Assembly (NCBI GenBank): GCA_002435755.1
Contig: DIYH01000014.1
Span: 1 to 64,000 of the forward strand
Source: Flammeovirgaceae bacterium UBA6059
GTDB lineage: Bacteria; Bacteroidota; Bacteroidia; Cytophagales; Cyclobacteriaceae
Direction: 5' to 3'
Length of the DNA: 64,000 nt
Both the position numbers and the translations under genes were made by a program. How positions within the stretch are numbered: the stretch's first letter is position 1; the number at the start of each line of letters is the position of its first letter. Below the pieces are notes generated by a model. It did no database searches and had not been told where the DNA came from. It saw nothing but the letters and a program-made list of their open reading frames with translations. Below are positions 7,985 through 17,186 of the stretch, piece by piece.

Positions 7985-8212
7985 ATGTCGTTAAAATCCT
8001 CTTTACGCCCGGTTGCTGTTAACTACAATGGAAAGCAAGAAAAAGGGTATTTCCATCGATTCGTATACTCATTTTCAAAGTATCATAGTGAAACTCAAGT
8101 TCTAATTGAACATGAGGATGGCCGACTAAGGTTTTATGACCCTTACTTCGTTCGATTTCTTGACAGGATTTCAAGTTCTTCTAATGAAAAGGAATTTCCC
8201 ACAAAGGAATAG
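7985..8212 (+). CDS. Small conserved-looking hypothetical protein
   Basis: 75 residues. The core 'VNYNGKQEKGYFHRFVYSFSKYHSETQVLIEHEDGRLRFYDPYFVRFLDR' looks like a compact all-beta, SH3-like fold with an alternating hydrophobic pattern ('LIEHEDGRLRFYD'). I do not recognise a family. It begins 41 bases after the controller gene and ends within a perfect hairpin, so it is probably the second and last gene of that operon. Confidence 0.6.
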   Translation: MSLKSSLRPVAVNYNGKQEKGYFHRFVYSFSKYHSETQVLIEHEDGRLRFYDPYFVRFLDRISSSSNEKEFPTKE

Positions 8213-8242
8213 TATTATCTCACTAAATGAGATAATACTATT
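8208..8242 (+). terminator. Perfect 15-bp hairpin at the end of the controller operon
   Basis: AATAGTATTATCTCA (8208-8222) pairs without mismatch with 8228-8242 around a CTAAA loop. The TAG stop of the preceding gene lies inside the left arm. It is AT-rich and lacks a strong T-run, so it could be a weak terminator or an operator for the XRE gene that begins 42 bases later. Confidence 0.5.
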
Positions 8243-8283
8243 CTATTTATCTATCTTAATCGTTGTTGGATTCGACAGTCTAG

Positions 8284-8478
8284 ATGAATAGAATTAAAGA
8301 AGTAATCGATAATAAGGGAGTTACGCAAACCTGGCTTTCCAAAGAATTGAATAAGAGTTACAATATGGTGAATTCGTATGCTCAGAATAGAAGGCAGCCG
8401 AGCTTAGAGGACTTGTATAGGATAGCAGATCTGTTAGACGTGGACGTAAAAGATTTAATCGTAAGTAATCGAAAATGA
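8284..8478 (+). CDS. XRE-family regulator leading the restriction cassette
   Basis: 64 residues forming one helix-turn-helix domain: IKEVIDNKGVTQTWLSKELNKSYNMVNSYAQNRRQPSLEDLYRIADLLDVDVKDLIV. Such Cro/C1-type regulators commonly precede class I SAM-dependent methyltransferase genes in restriction cassettes. Its TGA overlaps the methyltransferase ATG (ATGA), so the two are translationally coupled. It probably autoregulates the operon at 8284-16350, possibly through the hairpin just upstream. Confidence 0.85.
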   Translation: MNRIKEVIDNKGVTQTWLSKELNKSYNMVNSYAQNRRQPSLEDLYRIADLLDVDVKDLIVSNRK

Positions 8479-11231
8479 ATGCAGTAGAGATTGAAGAGGC
8501 TGTATCATTACTTGCAGAGCGAGTTTTTGATCCAGGAGAATTTCCTTATGAATTTTTAGAAGCATTTGGCAATAAGCCAACAACCATTAAGCGCCTTAGA
8601 ACTGGAAATAGCAATAAGTCTGATGTTAAAGGCGGGGTACTGCAGCACAACAACATTCACATTGCAGTTGCGTTAGGTGGAAGAGTTGCAGATACACTTA
8701 TAGAGCTTAAGGAAAGTCCTGGAACATCCAAGGCAAAAGCAAAATTCATACTAGCAACAGATGGGAATGAGTTTCAAGCCGAAGACCTAAATAGTGGAGA
8801 AACGGTCGCTTGTGATTATAAGAGTTTCCACGATCATTTTGGATTCTTCCTTCCCCTTGCAGGCATTAGCACTGTTAAGCAGATTCGAGAAAATGCCTTC
8901 GATATTAAGGCCACTAGCAGACTGAATAAGCTATATATCGAGTTACTTCGACATAACCCTAATTGGGCAACAGCAGAGAAGCGACACGATATGAATCACT
9001 TCCTTGCTCGATTAATATTCTGCTTTTTTGCCGAGGATACGGATATATTCAGTGGCGATGATCTCTTCACCAGCACAGTTCAACAAATGGGTGCGGGTGA
9101 TGCTTCAGATACTCATGAAATCATAAGTGAGATATTCCGAGCTATGGACATCAAGCAGGATGAACGTTCTTCTAAAGCGGTAAAAAACTGGGCTAATAAA
9201 TTCCCTTATGTCAATGGTGACTTGTTTTCAGGCTCTACGGATACACCAAAGTTCACCAAAATTGCCAGATCCTATTTGCTTCATGTAGGTAGGCTTGATT
9301 GGAAAAAAATAAACCCAGATATTTTCGGATCAATGATTCAAGCGGTGGCTGATGAAGACGAGCGTGGGGCATTAGGTATGCATTACACATCAGTACCTAA
9401 TATTCTTAAAGTATTAAATCCATTGTTTCTTGATGATCTAAGAGATCAATTGGAGGAAGCTGGTGATAATACTCGTAAGTTGCTGAATCTAAGAAATCGT
9501 ATTTCAAGAATACGTGTATTTGATCCAGCTTGCGGTTCAGGAAACTTTTTGGTCATTGCTTACAAAGAACTTCGAAAAGTCGAACATGAAATCAACAAAA
9601 GGAGAGGAGAGGCTGATCGATTAACTGAAATTCATATTACTAACTTTAGAGGAATTGAATTGCGAGATTTCTCCGCAGAAATTGCAAGGCTTGCATTGAT
9701 CATCGCGGAATATCAATGTGATGTCATTTATCGGGGACAGAAACTCGCTCTTGCTGAATTCCTACCGCTCGATGCGAAAAATTGGATAACTCATGGGAAC
9801 GCACTTCAATTAAACTGGCTTTCAGTTTGCCCACCAACAGGTACAGGAGTAAAGTTGTTCAGGGAGAATTTATTCAGCACTCCTATGGATCAGGCAGAGA
9901 TAGATTTTGAAAACGAAGGTGGAGAAACCTATATCTGTGGCAATCCACCTTACCTAGGCAGTCAATGGCAATCAAATGAACAAAAGAGTGATTTGCAGTC
10001 TATTTTCAAGGATATTACGAAAACGTGGAAATCCTTGGATTATGTGGCTGGTTGGTTCATGAAAGCTGCAAATTATGGTAAGCATACCAGTGCTGCTACT
10101 GCTTTTGTATCAACCAATTCTATCTGTCAAGGGAGACAAGTTTCGACGCTTTGGCCTTTAATTTTTAAAACAGGTCACGAAATACATTTCGCTCATACAA
10201 ATTTTAAATGGGCGAACTTGGCAAGTTATAATGCAGGTGTTACTGTAAGTATTGTTGGTATTTCCCGAACCTCAGGAGGAGTAAGAAAACTATATAGTTT
10301 AGATAAGAAGGGTAAAACGATATTAAAAGAGTCCAAATTCATCAATGCCTACCTTATTGCAGGTGATAACGTTATAGTTAAATCATTTACAAACCCATTA
10401 TTTGAATTGCCCGAAATGAGTTTTGGAAATATGCCTAACGATGAAGGCCACCTTCTCTTGAACAAAACACAAGCTAAAGATGCTGTAGAAAATCATGAAG
10501 TATCCAATGATTACATCAGACCGTTTTATGGTTCTCAAGAATTTATAAAAGGTGCACCCAGATATTGCATTTGGGTTGAAGAGAATGAAAGCGATAATGC
10601 ATCTAAAAACAGTTGGTTGTTGGAACGTTTTGAAAAAACCAAATCATCTCGTCTGAATAGTAGAAGACCAACGACTCAATTATTAGCGAATAAGCCTTAC
10701 AAATTTGGAGAAGTACGTCAAAAAGGTAATGAATCACTAATTGTGATCCCTTCAATTAGTTCTGAAAATAGACCATACCTGCCATGCGGAATACTGGAAA
10801 AAGGCACAATAATTAGTAACAAAAATTTCGCGCTTTTTGATGCGCCTTTGTGGAATATGGCTCTAATAGCTTCCCGCATACATTGGGTATGGATAGGAAC
10901 AGTTTGTGTTAGGATGCGAACAGATTTTTCTTACTCCAACACACTAGGTTGGAATACTTTTCCCATTCCGCATTTAACAGGGAAAAACAAAGAAGACCTA
11001 ACACATAGTGCAGAAGAGATCCTAATTGCGCGCGAAAGACATTTTCCAGCTACGATAGCGGACTTATACAATCCTGATAAAATGCCTGAAGATTTACGAC
11101 AGGCACATGAACGAAATGATGAAGTGTTGGAGCGCATTTACATAGGCAGACGTTTTAAAAATGATACAGAACGTCTAGAGAAACTTTTTGAACTTTATAC
11201 TAAAATGACCACTAAAGGCAAAGTTGCATGA
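8475..11231 (+). CDS. MmeI-like class I SAM-dependent DNA adenine methyltransferase
   Basis: 918 residues. Motif I is FDPACGSGNFL (about 349-360) and motif IV is NPPY (490-493, in ICGNPPYLGSQW), which indicates an N6-adenine methyltransferase of the gamma type. 'FLARLIFCFFAEDTDIF' and the C-terminal 'NTFPIPHLTGKNKEDL ... DLRQAHERNDEVLERIY' are characteristic of MmeI/type IIL-like enzymes, where the C-terminal part recognises the target. I do not see the N-terminal PD-ExK nuclease of true MmeI, so cutting was probably given to neighbouring genes. It overlaps the XRE gene and the helicase gene by 4 bases each. It probably marks self DNA, unless the system attacks modified DNA instead. Confidence 0.88.
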   Translation: MNAVEIEEAVSLLAERVFDPGEFPYEFLEAFGNKPTTIKRLRTGNSNKSDVKGGVLQHNNIHIAVALGGRVADTLIELKESPGTSKAKAKFILATDGNEFQAEDLNSGETVACDYKSFHDHFGFFLPLAGISTVKQIRENAFDIKATSRLNKLYIELLRHNPNWATAEKRHDMNHFLARLIFCFFAEDTDIFSGDDLFTSTVQQMGAGDASDTHEIISEIFRAMDIKQDERSSKAVKNWANKFPYVNGDLFSGSTDTPKFTKIARSYLLHVGRLDWKKINPDIFGSMIQAVADEDERGALGMHYTSVPNILKVLNPLFLDDLRDQLEEAGDNTRKLLNLRNRISRIRVFDPACGSGNFLVIAYKELRKVEHEINKRRGEADRLTEIHITNFRGIELRDFSAEIARLALIIAEYQCDVIYRGQKLALAEFLPLDAKNWITHGNALQLNWLSVCPPTGTGVKLFRENLFSTPMDQAEIDFENEGGETYICGNPPYLGSQWQSNEQKSDLQSIFKDITKTWKSLDYVAGWFMKAANYGKHTSAATAFVSTNSICQGRQVSTLWPLIFKTGHEIHFAHTNFKWANLASYNAGVTVSIVGISRTSGGVRKLYSLDKKGKTILKESKFINAYLIAGDNVIVKSFTNPLFELPEMSFGNMPNDEGHLLLNKTQAKDAVENHEVSNDYIRPFYGSQEFIKGAPRYCIWVEENESDNASKNSWLLERFEKTKSSRLNSRRPTTQLLANKPYKFGEVRQKGNESLIVIPSISSENRPYLPCGILEKGTIISNKNFALFDAPLWNMALIASRIHWVWIGTVCVRMRTDFSYSNTLGWNTFPIPHLTGKNKEDLTHSAEEILIARERHFPATIADLYNPDKMPEDLRQAHERNDEVLERIYIGRRFKNDTERLEKLFELYTKMTTKGKVA

Positions 11232-13279
11232 GCAAAAAGAAATCCATACCCTCGGTTACGGTAAACTATAAAAGCACAGGAAGTTCTATCAAGTCCAATG
11301 AACTGGGAATGCGCGCAATGCAAGAACGGGCATATGACAAGCGAGGAGAGCAATACCTTTTGATTAAATCGCCTCCTGCATCTGGTAAGAGTAGGGCATT
11401 GATGTTTATCGCTTTGGATAAACTAAATAATCAAGGAATCAAGCAAGCGATCATTGCAGTACCTGAAAAGTCCATCGGGTCAAGTTTTGCGAATGAGCCT
11501 CTTTCAAAATATGGCTTTTACCATGATTGGTATATGGAGCCTAAATGGAACTTATGTAATTCACCTGGAGAAGATGGTAGTAAAGTAAAATCCGTCAAGT
11601 CATTCTTGGAAAGTGATGATAAGATTTTGGTTTGTACTCATTCCACTTTCCGGTTTGCCGTTGAGCAATTTGGAATAGAAGTATTTGATGATCGATTGAT
11701 CGCTATAGACGAATTTCATCATGTAAGCGCTGACGAGGATAATGTGCTTGGGTCTCAGCTAAAGCAATTTGTAGCAAGGGATAAAGTGCACATTGTGGCC
11801 ATGACAGGTTCTTATTTCAGAGGTGATGCAAATCCTGTCTTGATGCCAGAAGATGAAGCTAAGTTTGATACGGTTACTTATACGTATTATGAGCAACTAA
11901 ACGGATACGAATACCTGAAGACACTTAACCTTGGTTACTATTTCTACAGTGGTGCTTATGCAGAAGACATCTTAGAAGTGCTAAATCCAAACGAAAAAAC
12001 GATCATCCATATACCTAATGTCAACTCGCGTGAAAGCATGGGTGATAAAATCAAAGAGGTTAACCACATCATGGATGAGCTGGGAGATTGGCAAGGAATC
12101 GACCCTAATACAGGTTTTCATTTGATTAAAACCTCGGAAGGAAAGATTTTAAAAATCGCAGATCTTGTAGATGATGATCCAACAAAACGCAACAAGGTTT
12201 CATTGGCATTGAAACAGCCAGAAGCAAAGAGCAATCCTGATCACGTAGACATCATTATTGCATTGGGCATGGCCAAAGAGGGATTTGATTGGATTTGGTG
12301 CGAACATGCACTTACCGTGGGTTATCGTTCTAGTTTGACTGAGATTGTCCAGATTATTGGACGTGCAACAAGGGATGCACCCAACAAAACATATTCACGA
12401 TTTACCAATCTGATCGCAGAACCTGATGCATCAGAAGAGGCAGTCACAGATGCTGTGAATGATACACTCAAAGCAATATCAGCGAGTTTATTGATGGAAC
12501 AAGTACTCGCTCCAAGATTCAACTTTGTCCCTAAAAGACCCCAAAATGAGGCCGATCCGAAGTTCTACTACGGAGAAGAAGGATATGATCCGGATAAGTG
12601 TAATATTGGCGTCAACGAAGAAACAGGACAATATCAGATTGAAATTAAAGGGTTGACTGAACCAAAAAGTGAGGATGCACAACGCATTTGTAAGGAAGAT
12701 TTGAATGAGGTTATTGCCGCTTTTGCTCAAGACAAACAAACCATTGAAAGAGGGTTGTTCGATGAAGAAACAGTACCTGAGGAATTGACCCAGGTCAGGA
12801 TGGGTAAAATCATTAAAGACAAATACCCTGATCTTGATGAAGAAGATCAAGAAACTGTCCGTCAACATGCTATTGCAGCATTAAACTTGACTCAAAAGGC
12901 CAAAGAAGTATTGAACAACGATCCAGAATTAGAAGCGAGAGGAAGTACTGCATTAATCGAAGGTGTAAGGAAATTCACGATGGACGTTAGGGATTTAGAT
13001 GTCGATTGGATTGATAGTATCAACCCATTTAGTGAAGCTTATTCCATACTATCCAAAGCCATGACTGAGCAAAGTCTGAAAACAATGGCTCAAGTGATTG
13101 CAGGCCGCAAACCAAATCTTTCTTTGGATGAAGCACGGGAGTTGGCCAAAAGAGCTTTAAAATTTAAGAAGGAGAGAGGTAGGCTACCAGATATAAAATC
13201 ACCTGACCCATGGGAACAAAGAATGGCAGAAGGAATTGCTTATCTAGCTAGACTGAAATCGGAGCAAGCAAATGGCTAA
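11228..13279 (+). CDS. DEAD/DEAH-box (SF2) helicase of the restriction cassette
   Basis: 683 residues. Walker A is SPPASGKS (48-55) and the Walker B box is DEFH (161-164, in LIAIDEFHHV). Motif III-like 'AMTGSY', 'GMAKEGFDW' (motif V) and 'QIIGRATRD' (motif VI, from about 375) follow. The C-terminal 250 residues are acidic, helical and unassigned. It overlaps the methyltransferase by 4 bases (ATGA) and the GIY-YIG gene by 8, so the three are made together. By analogy with type I and type III restriction enzymes I infer a DNA translocase that couples recognition to cleavage. The family name within SF2 cannot be fixed by eye. Confidence 0.88.
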   Translation: MSKKKSIPSVTVNYKSTGSSIKSNELGMRAMQERAYDKRGEQYLLIKSPPASGKSRALMFIALDKLNNQGIKQAIIAVPEKSIGSSFANEPLSKYGFYHDWYMEPKWNLCNSPGEDGSKVKSVKSFLESDDKILVCTHSTFRFAVEQFGIEVFDDRLIAIDEFHHVSADEDNVLGSQLKQFVARDKVHIVAMTGSYFRGDANPVLMPEDEAKFDTVTYTYYEQLNGYEYLKTLNLGYYFYSGAYAEDILEVLNPNEKTIIHIPNVNSRESMGDKIKEVNHIMDELGDWQGIDPNTGFHLIKTSEGKILKIADLVDDDPTKRNKVSLALKQPEAKSNPDHVDIIIALGMAKEGFDWIWCEHALTVGYRSSLTEIVQIIGRATRDAPNKTYSRFTNLIAEPDASEEAVTDAVNDTLKAISASLLMEQVLAPRFNFVPKRPQNEADPKFYYGEEGYDPDKCNIGVNEETGQYQIEIKGLTEPKSEDAQRICKEDLNEVIAAFAQDKQTIERGLFDEETVPEELTQVRMGKIIKDKYPDLDEEDQETVRQHAIAALNLTQKAKEVLNNDPELEARGSTALIEGVRKFTMDVRDLDVDWIDSINPFSEAYSILSKAMTEQSLKTMAQVIAGRKPNLSLDEARELAKRALKFKKERGRLPDIKSPDPWEQRMAEGIAYLARLKSEQANG

Positions 13280-14483
13280 AGACAAGAAATTAACGGAAGA
13301 AGATGATGCATTATTAGCCGAGCTTGGTATCGAAGTTGAAGCAAAAAAAATAGTAAAGCATACAGCCCGTGAAGAACGAATAATCACTGGCTTTGAAGAG
13401 ATTCAACAGTTCGTAGAGGAGCATGGAAAGCATCCAGAGCATGGAGAGGATAAAGATATCTTCGAAAGAAGATATGCAATAAGGCTTGAACAAATTCGAA
13501 AGCAGGAAGAATGTATAAATCTCTTGAAGGATTTAGATCATCAGAATCTTTTAGACGGAGCTTCAGCAGATGAATATTCAGAAGTTCAAGAGGATATAGA
13601 TGATGATGAATTGCTCGCCCAACTTGGTGTTGGCGAAGAGAGCAATTCTATTATCAACTTAAAACATGTAAAAACAAGAGCTGAAAAGCGAGCTGCCGAA
13701 GAAATTGCCAACCGTCAGCCTTGTGAAGACTTTGACAAGTTCAAGCCCTTTTTTGAGACTGTTAAAAAGGACATTGATAATGGCCTAAGATCAACAGTTC
13801 GATTTAGAAAAGATGCTGGATTTACTAAGACCAATTATAGAGTAGCCCAGTTTATCATAATTGGTGGACAAATAGGCTACATAGCAGAAATGGGTGAGAC
13901 TCTCAAAGCTCCGAATGGGGAAGAAGATAGACGCCTTAGGCTTATCTATGCAAATGGTACAGAAAGCAATATTCTGTTACGATCTCTTATCCGTGCCATG
14001 TATAGGGATGAAACAAGTCGATTTATTACTGATGCTGATGATGGTCCATTATTCTCAGATGAGATGAGTGAGGATGATCTTGAGAGTGGAACCATTTACG
14101 TGCTTCGCAGCAAATCTGATCTTGATACCGTGAGGGATAGAAGAGATGTGGTTCATAAAATTGGTGTAACTGGCGGGGAAGTTGAAAAGCGTATAGTTAA
14201 CGCTAAGAACGACCCCACATTCCTTTTATCCGATGTACAAATAGTGGCAACTTATAAGCTTGCCAACATCAATCGTATCAAACTTGAAAATCTTATTCAC
14301 AAATTCCTGAGTCCTGCAAGACTTGATATTGAGATCAAAGATCGATTTGGAAAACCGGTCAGGGCCAGAGAATGGTTTTTGGTTCCTTTCTTCATAATAG
14401 ACGAAATGGTCGAAAAGATCAAAGAGGGAAACCTAAGTGGTTACTATTATGACCCTAACACAGCAAGACTAATAAAAGATTGA
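13272..14483 (+). CDS. GIY-YIG (T5orf172/MUG113-type) nuclease
   Basis: 403 residues. The C-terminal ~130 residues carry the whole active site: TIYVL at about 274-278 (GIY), HKIGVT at 295-300 (YIG), R307 in VEKRI, E339 in KLENLIHKFL, then 'AREWFLVP', typical of the T5orf172 branch. The N-terminal half is acidic and charged, and contains two copies of 'DD(A/E)LLA(E/Q)LG' (residues about 12-20 and 113-121) that may be docking motifs. It is encoded last in the overlapping triplet with the methyltransferase and helicase, so it is the likely cleavage subunit. All catalytic residues are present, unlike the two eroded proteins elsewhere in the element. Confidence 0.88.
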   Translation: MAKDKKLTEEDDALLAELGIEVEAKKIVKHTAREERIITGFEEIQQFVEEHGKHPEHGEDKDIFERRYAIRLEQIRKQEECINLLKDLDHQNLLDGASADEYSEVQEDIDDDELLAQLGVGEESNSIINLKHVKTRAEKRAAEEIANRQPCEDFDKFKPFFETVKKDIDNGLRSTVRFRKDAGFTKTNYRVAQFIIIGGQIGYIAEMGETLKAPNGEEDRRLRLIYANGTESNILLRSLIRAMYRDETSRFITDADDGPLFSDEMSEDDLESGTIYVLRSKSDLDTVRDRRDVVHKIGVTGGEVEKRIVNAKNDPTFLLSDVQIVATYKLANINRIKLENLIHKFLSPARLDIEIKDRFGKPVRAREWFLVPFFIIDEMVEKIKEGNLSGYYYDPNTARLIKD

Positions 14484-14499
14484 AAGTCTAGCGCTTTGA

Positions 14500-16350
14500 A
14501 TGTCGTCAGAGCAACGACTGACCTTACATAATATGAAATTAGATCCAATCAGTGTAGACCATATAAGTGAGGCCGCTTTAAGAATAGATGAACAAGGTGT
14601 TCCAAAAGATCACGTTTGGAGTCAGTATTATGTAGTAGTAAATGGTCAAGAGTATAGATTTAAGCAACTGCTTAGACAGGCTTATAGCATTGCAACTGGG
14701 AACTTGCTTAATTTTCAAACTTCAGTTTCATACAAGAACTATGTGCAAGAAATACTCGGGTTCAAGTTGACCTATTATGAAGGTGGTTATAATTTCTTTA
14801 CGAGTAAAGAACTTGAACATTTTCATTCTATTGTTGGTGCTGAATATAGAAAAGACAATCCATCGCATCAGTATTATGGCCAGAAACTATATCCAATTAT
14901 TGCCAAAGCAAATTATTGGGCAAACCAACTTTTAACCGAGGCTTATAAGTTGAGGGTTGATAGTAATTGGTTGTCTGGGTATGAGTCAAAAATTGCTCCT
15001 TACTTCTGGCCACGGATCTATAAAGGAGAGGACAAGGATATTTTTTTTAATGTTGAAGTTAATGGATCAAATAGATGGATAGGTTATAAGCTTGATGGAT
15101 ATCAAGCAACCAAGAAGAAGCTTCCAGGCGACAAGCTAGAGATATTGGAAGAATTCAAAAATAGTGGAAAATGGGACTGGCCGAAGATAAGTTTCGATGA
15201 TATCAACTCTTACAGTTGGGAAAGGCTATTAACGGAATCAAGAGCTTATGTAAGTAGACTAGACAGTAGCTATGATCACTTAAAAGAAATTCTCAATAAG
15301 GAATCTAAAATATCTCGTCTAACTTGGAATACATACAATTGGATTAAACCCTCAGGCAGATCAGGAAAATCAAATAATAAAACTCATGAGTCCGAAAATG
15401 GATTTGGGCATGAAGAGTGGCTTTTTGATGGAGATACCATAATAGAGGGTTATAAATATGGTTTTCTTGAACCGATCCATAAAGCTAGAGACAAGCACTC
15501 AAATCGTATTTATGATATAACATTATTCACAAGAGACGCAGATACTCAAACTAGTTATTGGGTAGCAAGGCTTAAGAATGTTGAGGTTCTAGATAAGTTG
15601 GAATCAACTCGCATACTTGGTGAGTACAAAAAAAGAGGTTGGTTTAATCAAATGAAGCAAGATCTGAAATTAGTAGGCCTGTCACAAACTGCCCTCGATG
15701 AATGGGTAATGGATGATCCTTGGAAACTTTTCAATATTAGGTTTTCTGCAGATCAACTTTCTAAGGTATCCGGAGATCTATTAGAAATTGAACCCCACGA
15801 TGAGCCTTCAAAGCGTTACGTGCTTTTGCCAATGGCTGAATATATCAACAAAAAAATTTCTGATAGACTCAACTCAAACTTCTCATTCGAAGATAGTGGG
15901 AGTGAGGAAGCGGAACTTCTAGTGAAAGGTATAAGAAAGGGTGGACTCAAGAGAGCGGTGGAACTTACTTTCCAACATAATGAAATCCAGAAGAAGCTTT
16001 TGGCTTATCTCCAAGTTAAATACGGCAAAGGAAATGTAAAAAGAGAATGCTTTGCATACGGTACAAAAAGAATCGACCTAGTAAGAAAGACTAGCGATGG
16101 TTATATTTTCTATGAGATTAAAACATACAATAACTTCGTTTCGTCACTCAGAGAATCCGTTGGACAGCTTCTCGAGTACTCTTTGTATCCAGACAAAAGA
16201 AAGGCAACTCAAATAGTTTTAGTTTCTCATGTAGAACCTAGCGATGAAGAACGAGAATACTTTATTCATCTTAGATCCTTCATAAGTATTCCATTTAGGT
16301 ATATTCAGTTTGATCATAAAACTGCCAAGGTCATTACGGAAATAGAATAA
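14500..16350 (+). CDS. Large PD-(D/E)xK nuclease with ScoMcrA-like head
   Basis: 616 residues. Residues ~18-95 ('DHISEAALRIDEQGVPKDHVWSQYYVV' and on to 'LGFKL') resemble the N-terminal 'head' domain seen in ScoMcrA-type and other type IV-like nucleases. The middle contains 'FGHEEWLFD' and 'IYDITLF', possibly a modified-base or DNA reader domain. The C-terminus is a PD-(D/E)xK fold: Glu in HNEIQKKL, D526 in RIDLVRK, E539-x-K541 in YEIKT, and the GQLLEY helix. It follows the GIY-YIG gene by 16 bases on the same strand. It may be a second effector of the same system or an independent type IV restriction enzyme. Domain names other than the nuclease are tentative. Confidence 0.75.
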   Translation: MSSEQRLTLHNMKLDPISVDHISEAALRIDEQGVPKDHVWSQYYVVVNGQEYRFKQLLRQAYSIATGNLLNFQTSVSYKNYVQEILGFKLTYYEGGYNFFTSKELEHFHSIVGAEYRKDNPSHQYYGQKLYPIIAKANYWANQLLTEAYKLRVDSNWLSGYESKIAPYFWPRIYKGEDKDIFFNVEVNGSNRWIGYKLDGYQATKKKLPGDKLEILEEFKNSGKWDWPKISFDDINSYSWERLLTESRAYVSRLDSSYDHLKEILNKESKISRLTWNTYNWIKPSGRSGKSNNKTHESENGFGHEEWLFDGDTIIEGYKYGFLEPIHKARDKHSNRIYDITLFTRDADTQTSYWVARLKNVEVLDKLESTRILGEYKKRGWFNQMKQDLKLVGLSQTALDEWVMDDPWKLFNIRFSADQLSKVSGDLLEIEPHDEPSKRYVLLPMAEYINKKISDRLNSNFSFEDSGSEEAELLVKGIRKGGLKRAVELTFQHNEIQKKLLAYLQVKYGKGNVKRECFAYGTKRIDLVRKTSDGYIFYEIKTYNNFVSSLRESVGQLLEYSLYPDKRKATQIVLVSHVEPSDEEREYFIHLRSFISIPFRYIQFDHKTAKVITEIE

Positions 16351-16413
16351 TTGAAATTAGCGATGTGCTATCGCGCCTAGTGGCCAAAAATTCAATTCTG
16401 ACGATTCAATAGT

Positions 16414-17001
16414 TTAACTGTCGGTGGATCCAATTTTTACTTTTCGCAAGCGTAAGTATTTATACAAAGTAGGCTTAGATATGCTCAACTTGGAACATAT
16501 TTCTGAAATTGATAAGAAACCCTCTTTATAGAGTAGTTCTGCAGCCATAGCAGTCTTCTCCTTGTCTTCGCTTAATCCTGGTTTTCTTCCTCCAGTTCTA
16601 CCGCGAGCTCTAGCTGCTTTAAGACCAGCTATAGTCCGTTCTCTAATCAGCTCCCTCTCAAACTCGGCAAGTGATGCAAAAATGTTAAAAATCAATCTTC
16701 CTTGCGACGAGCTGGTATCTATTGGATCATTTAAACTTTTTAATCCAATTCCTTTTTCATTGAGTTCTTTTACCAGTGAAACTAGATGGGGGAGAGACCT
16801 GCCAAGCCTGTCGAGCTTCCAGATAATGATTTCGTCACCTGCTCGGACGTGATCTAGCATTTTCGCAAGCTCTTTCCTTTCAGATTTACTTCCACTCACC
16901 TTTTCTTTGAATATCTTCTCACAACCTTCGGCTCGAAGCGCGTCTAGTTGAAGTCCGTAGCTCTGCTCAGCAGTACTCACACGTGCATATCCAATTCTCA
17001 T
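16414..17001 (-). CDS. Serine recombinase (Hin/Tn3/TniR-type resolvase)
   Basis: 195 residues. The catalytic Ser9 sits in MRIGYARVST. The conserved 'IWKLDRLGRS', 'GRLIFNIFASLAEFERELIRERT' (E helix) and the arm 'RARGRTGGRK' follow, then a C-terminal HTH (SISEICSKLSISKPTLYKYLR). The size is typical for small resolvase/invertase proteins. In Tni-type transposons the resolvase separates cointegrates at a res site next to its gene. The 185-bp region upstream has inverted repeats that could be that site. It converges with the PD-(D/E)xK gene. Confidence 0.92.
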   Translation of the reverse strand: MRIGYARVSTAEQSYGLQLDALRAEGCEKIFKEKVSGSKSERKELAKMLDHVRAGDEIIIWKLDRLGRSLPHLVSLVKELNEKGIGLKSLNDPIDTSSSQGRLIFNIFASLAEFERELIRERTIAGLKAARARGRTGGRKPGLSEDKEKTAMAAELLYKEGFLSISEICSKLSISKPTLYKYLRLRKVKIGSTDS

Positions 17002-17186
17002 CCGAATAAGTTAATTAAACTGCTCCTGTACTCAAAAAATTAACTTTGAATTAGTTAACCAGTTTTTTTAACTTCTACTGATAAAAAAAAACCAAAAGCA
17101 GTCTAATCGTAAGAGTTAAATAAAACGAAGGTTTTGTTTAACTCAGCTGCTAATGGTAATGGTCAGAGCTTTAGCATTAACAGAGT
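17002..17186. promoter_or_regulatory. Candidate res site and divergent promoter region
   Basis: This lies between the resolvase start and the divergent GTG-started gene. It holds repeated GTTAA-type half-sites (17031-17059 region) and a 14-bp inverted repeat, 17113-17126 against 17131-17144, with one mismatch and a GAAG spacer. Clustered inverted half-sites next to a resolvase gene are typical of res sites. The assignment is inferred from position and symmetry only. Confidence 0.4.
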
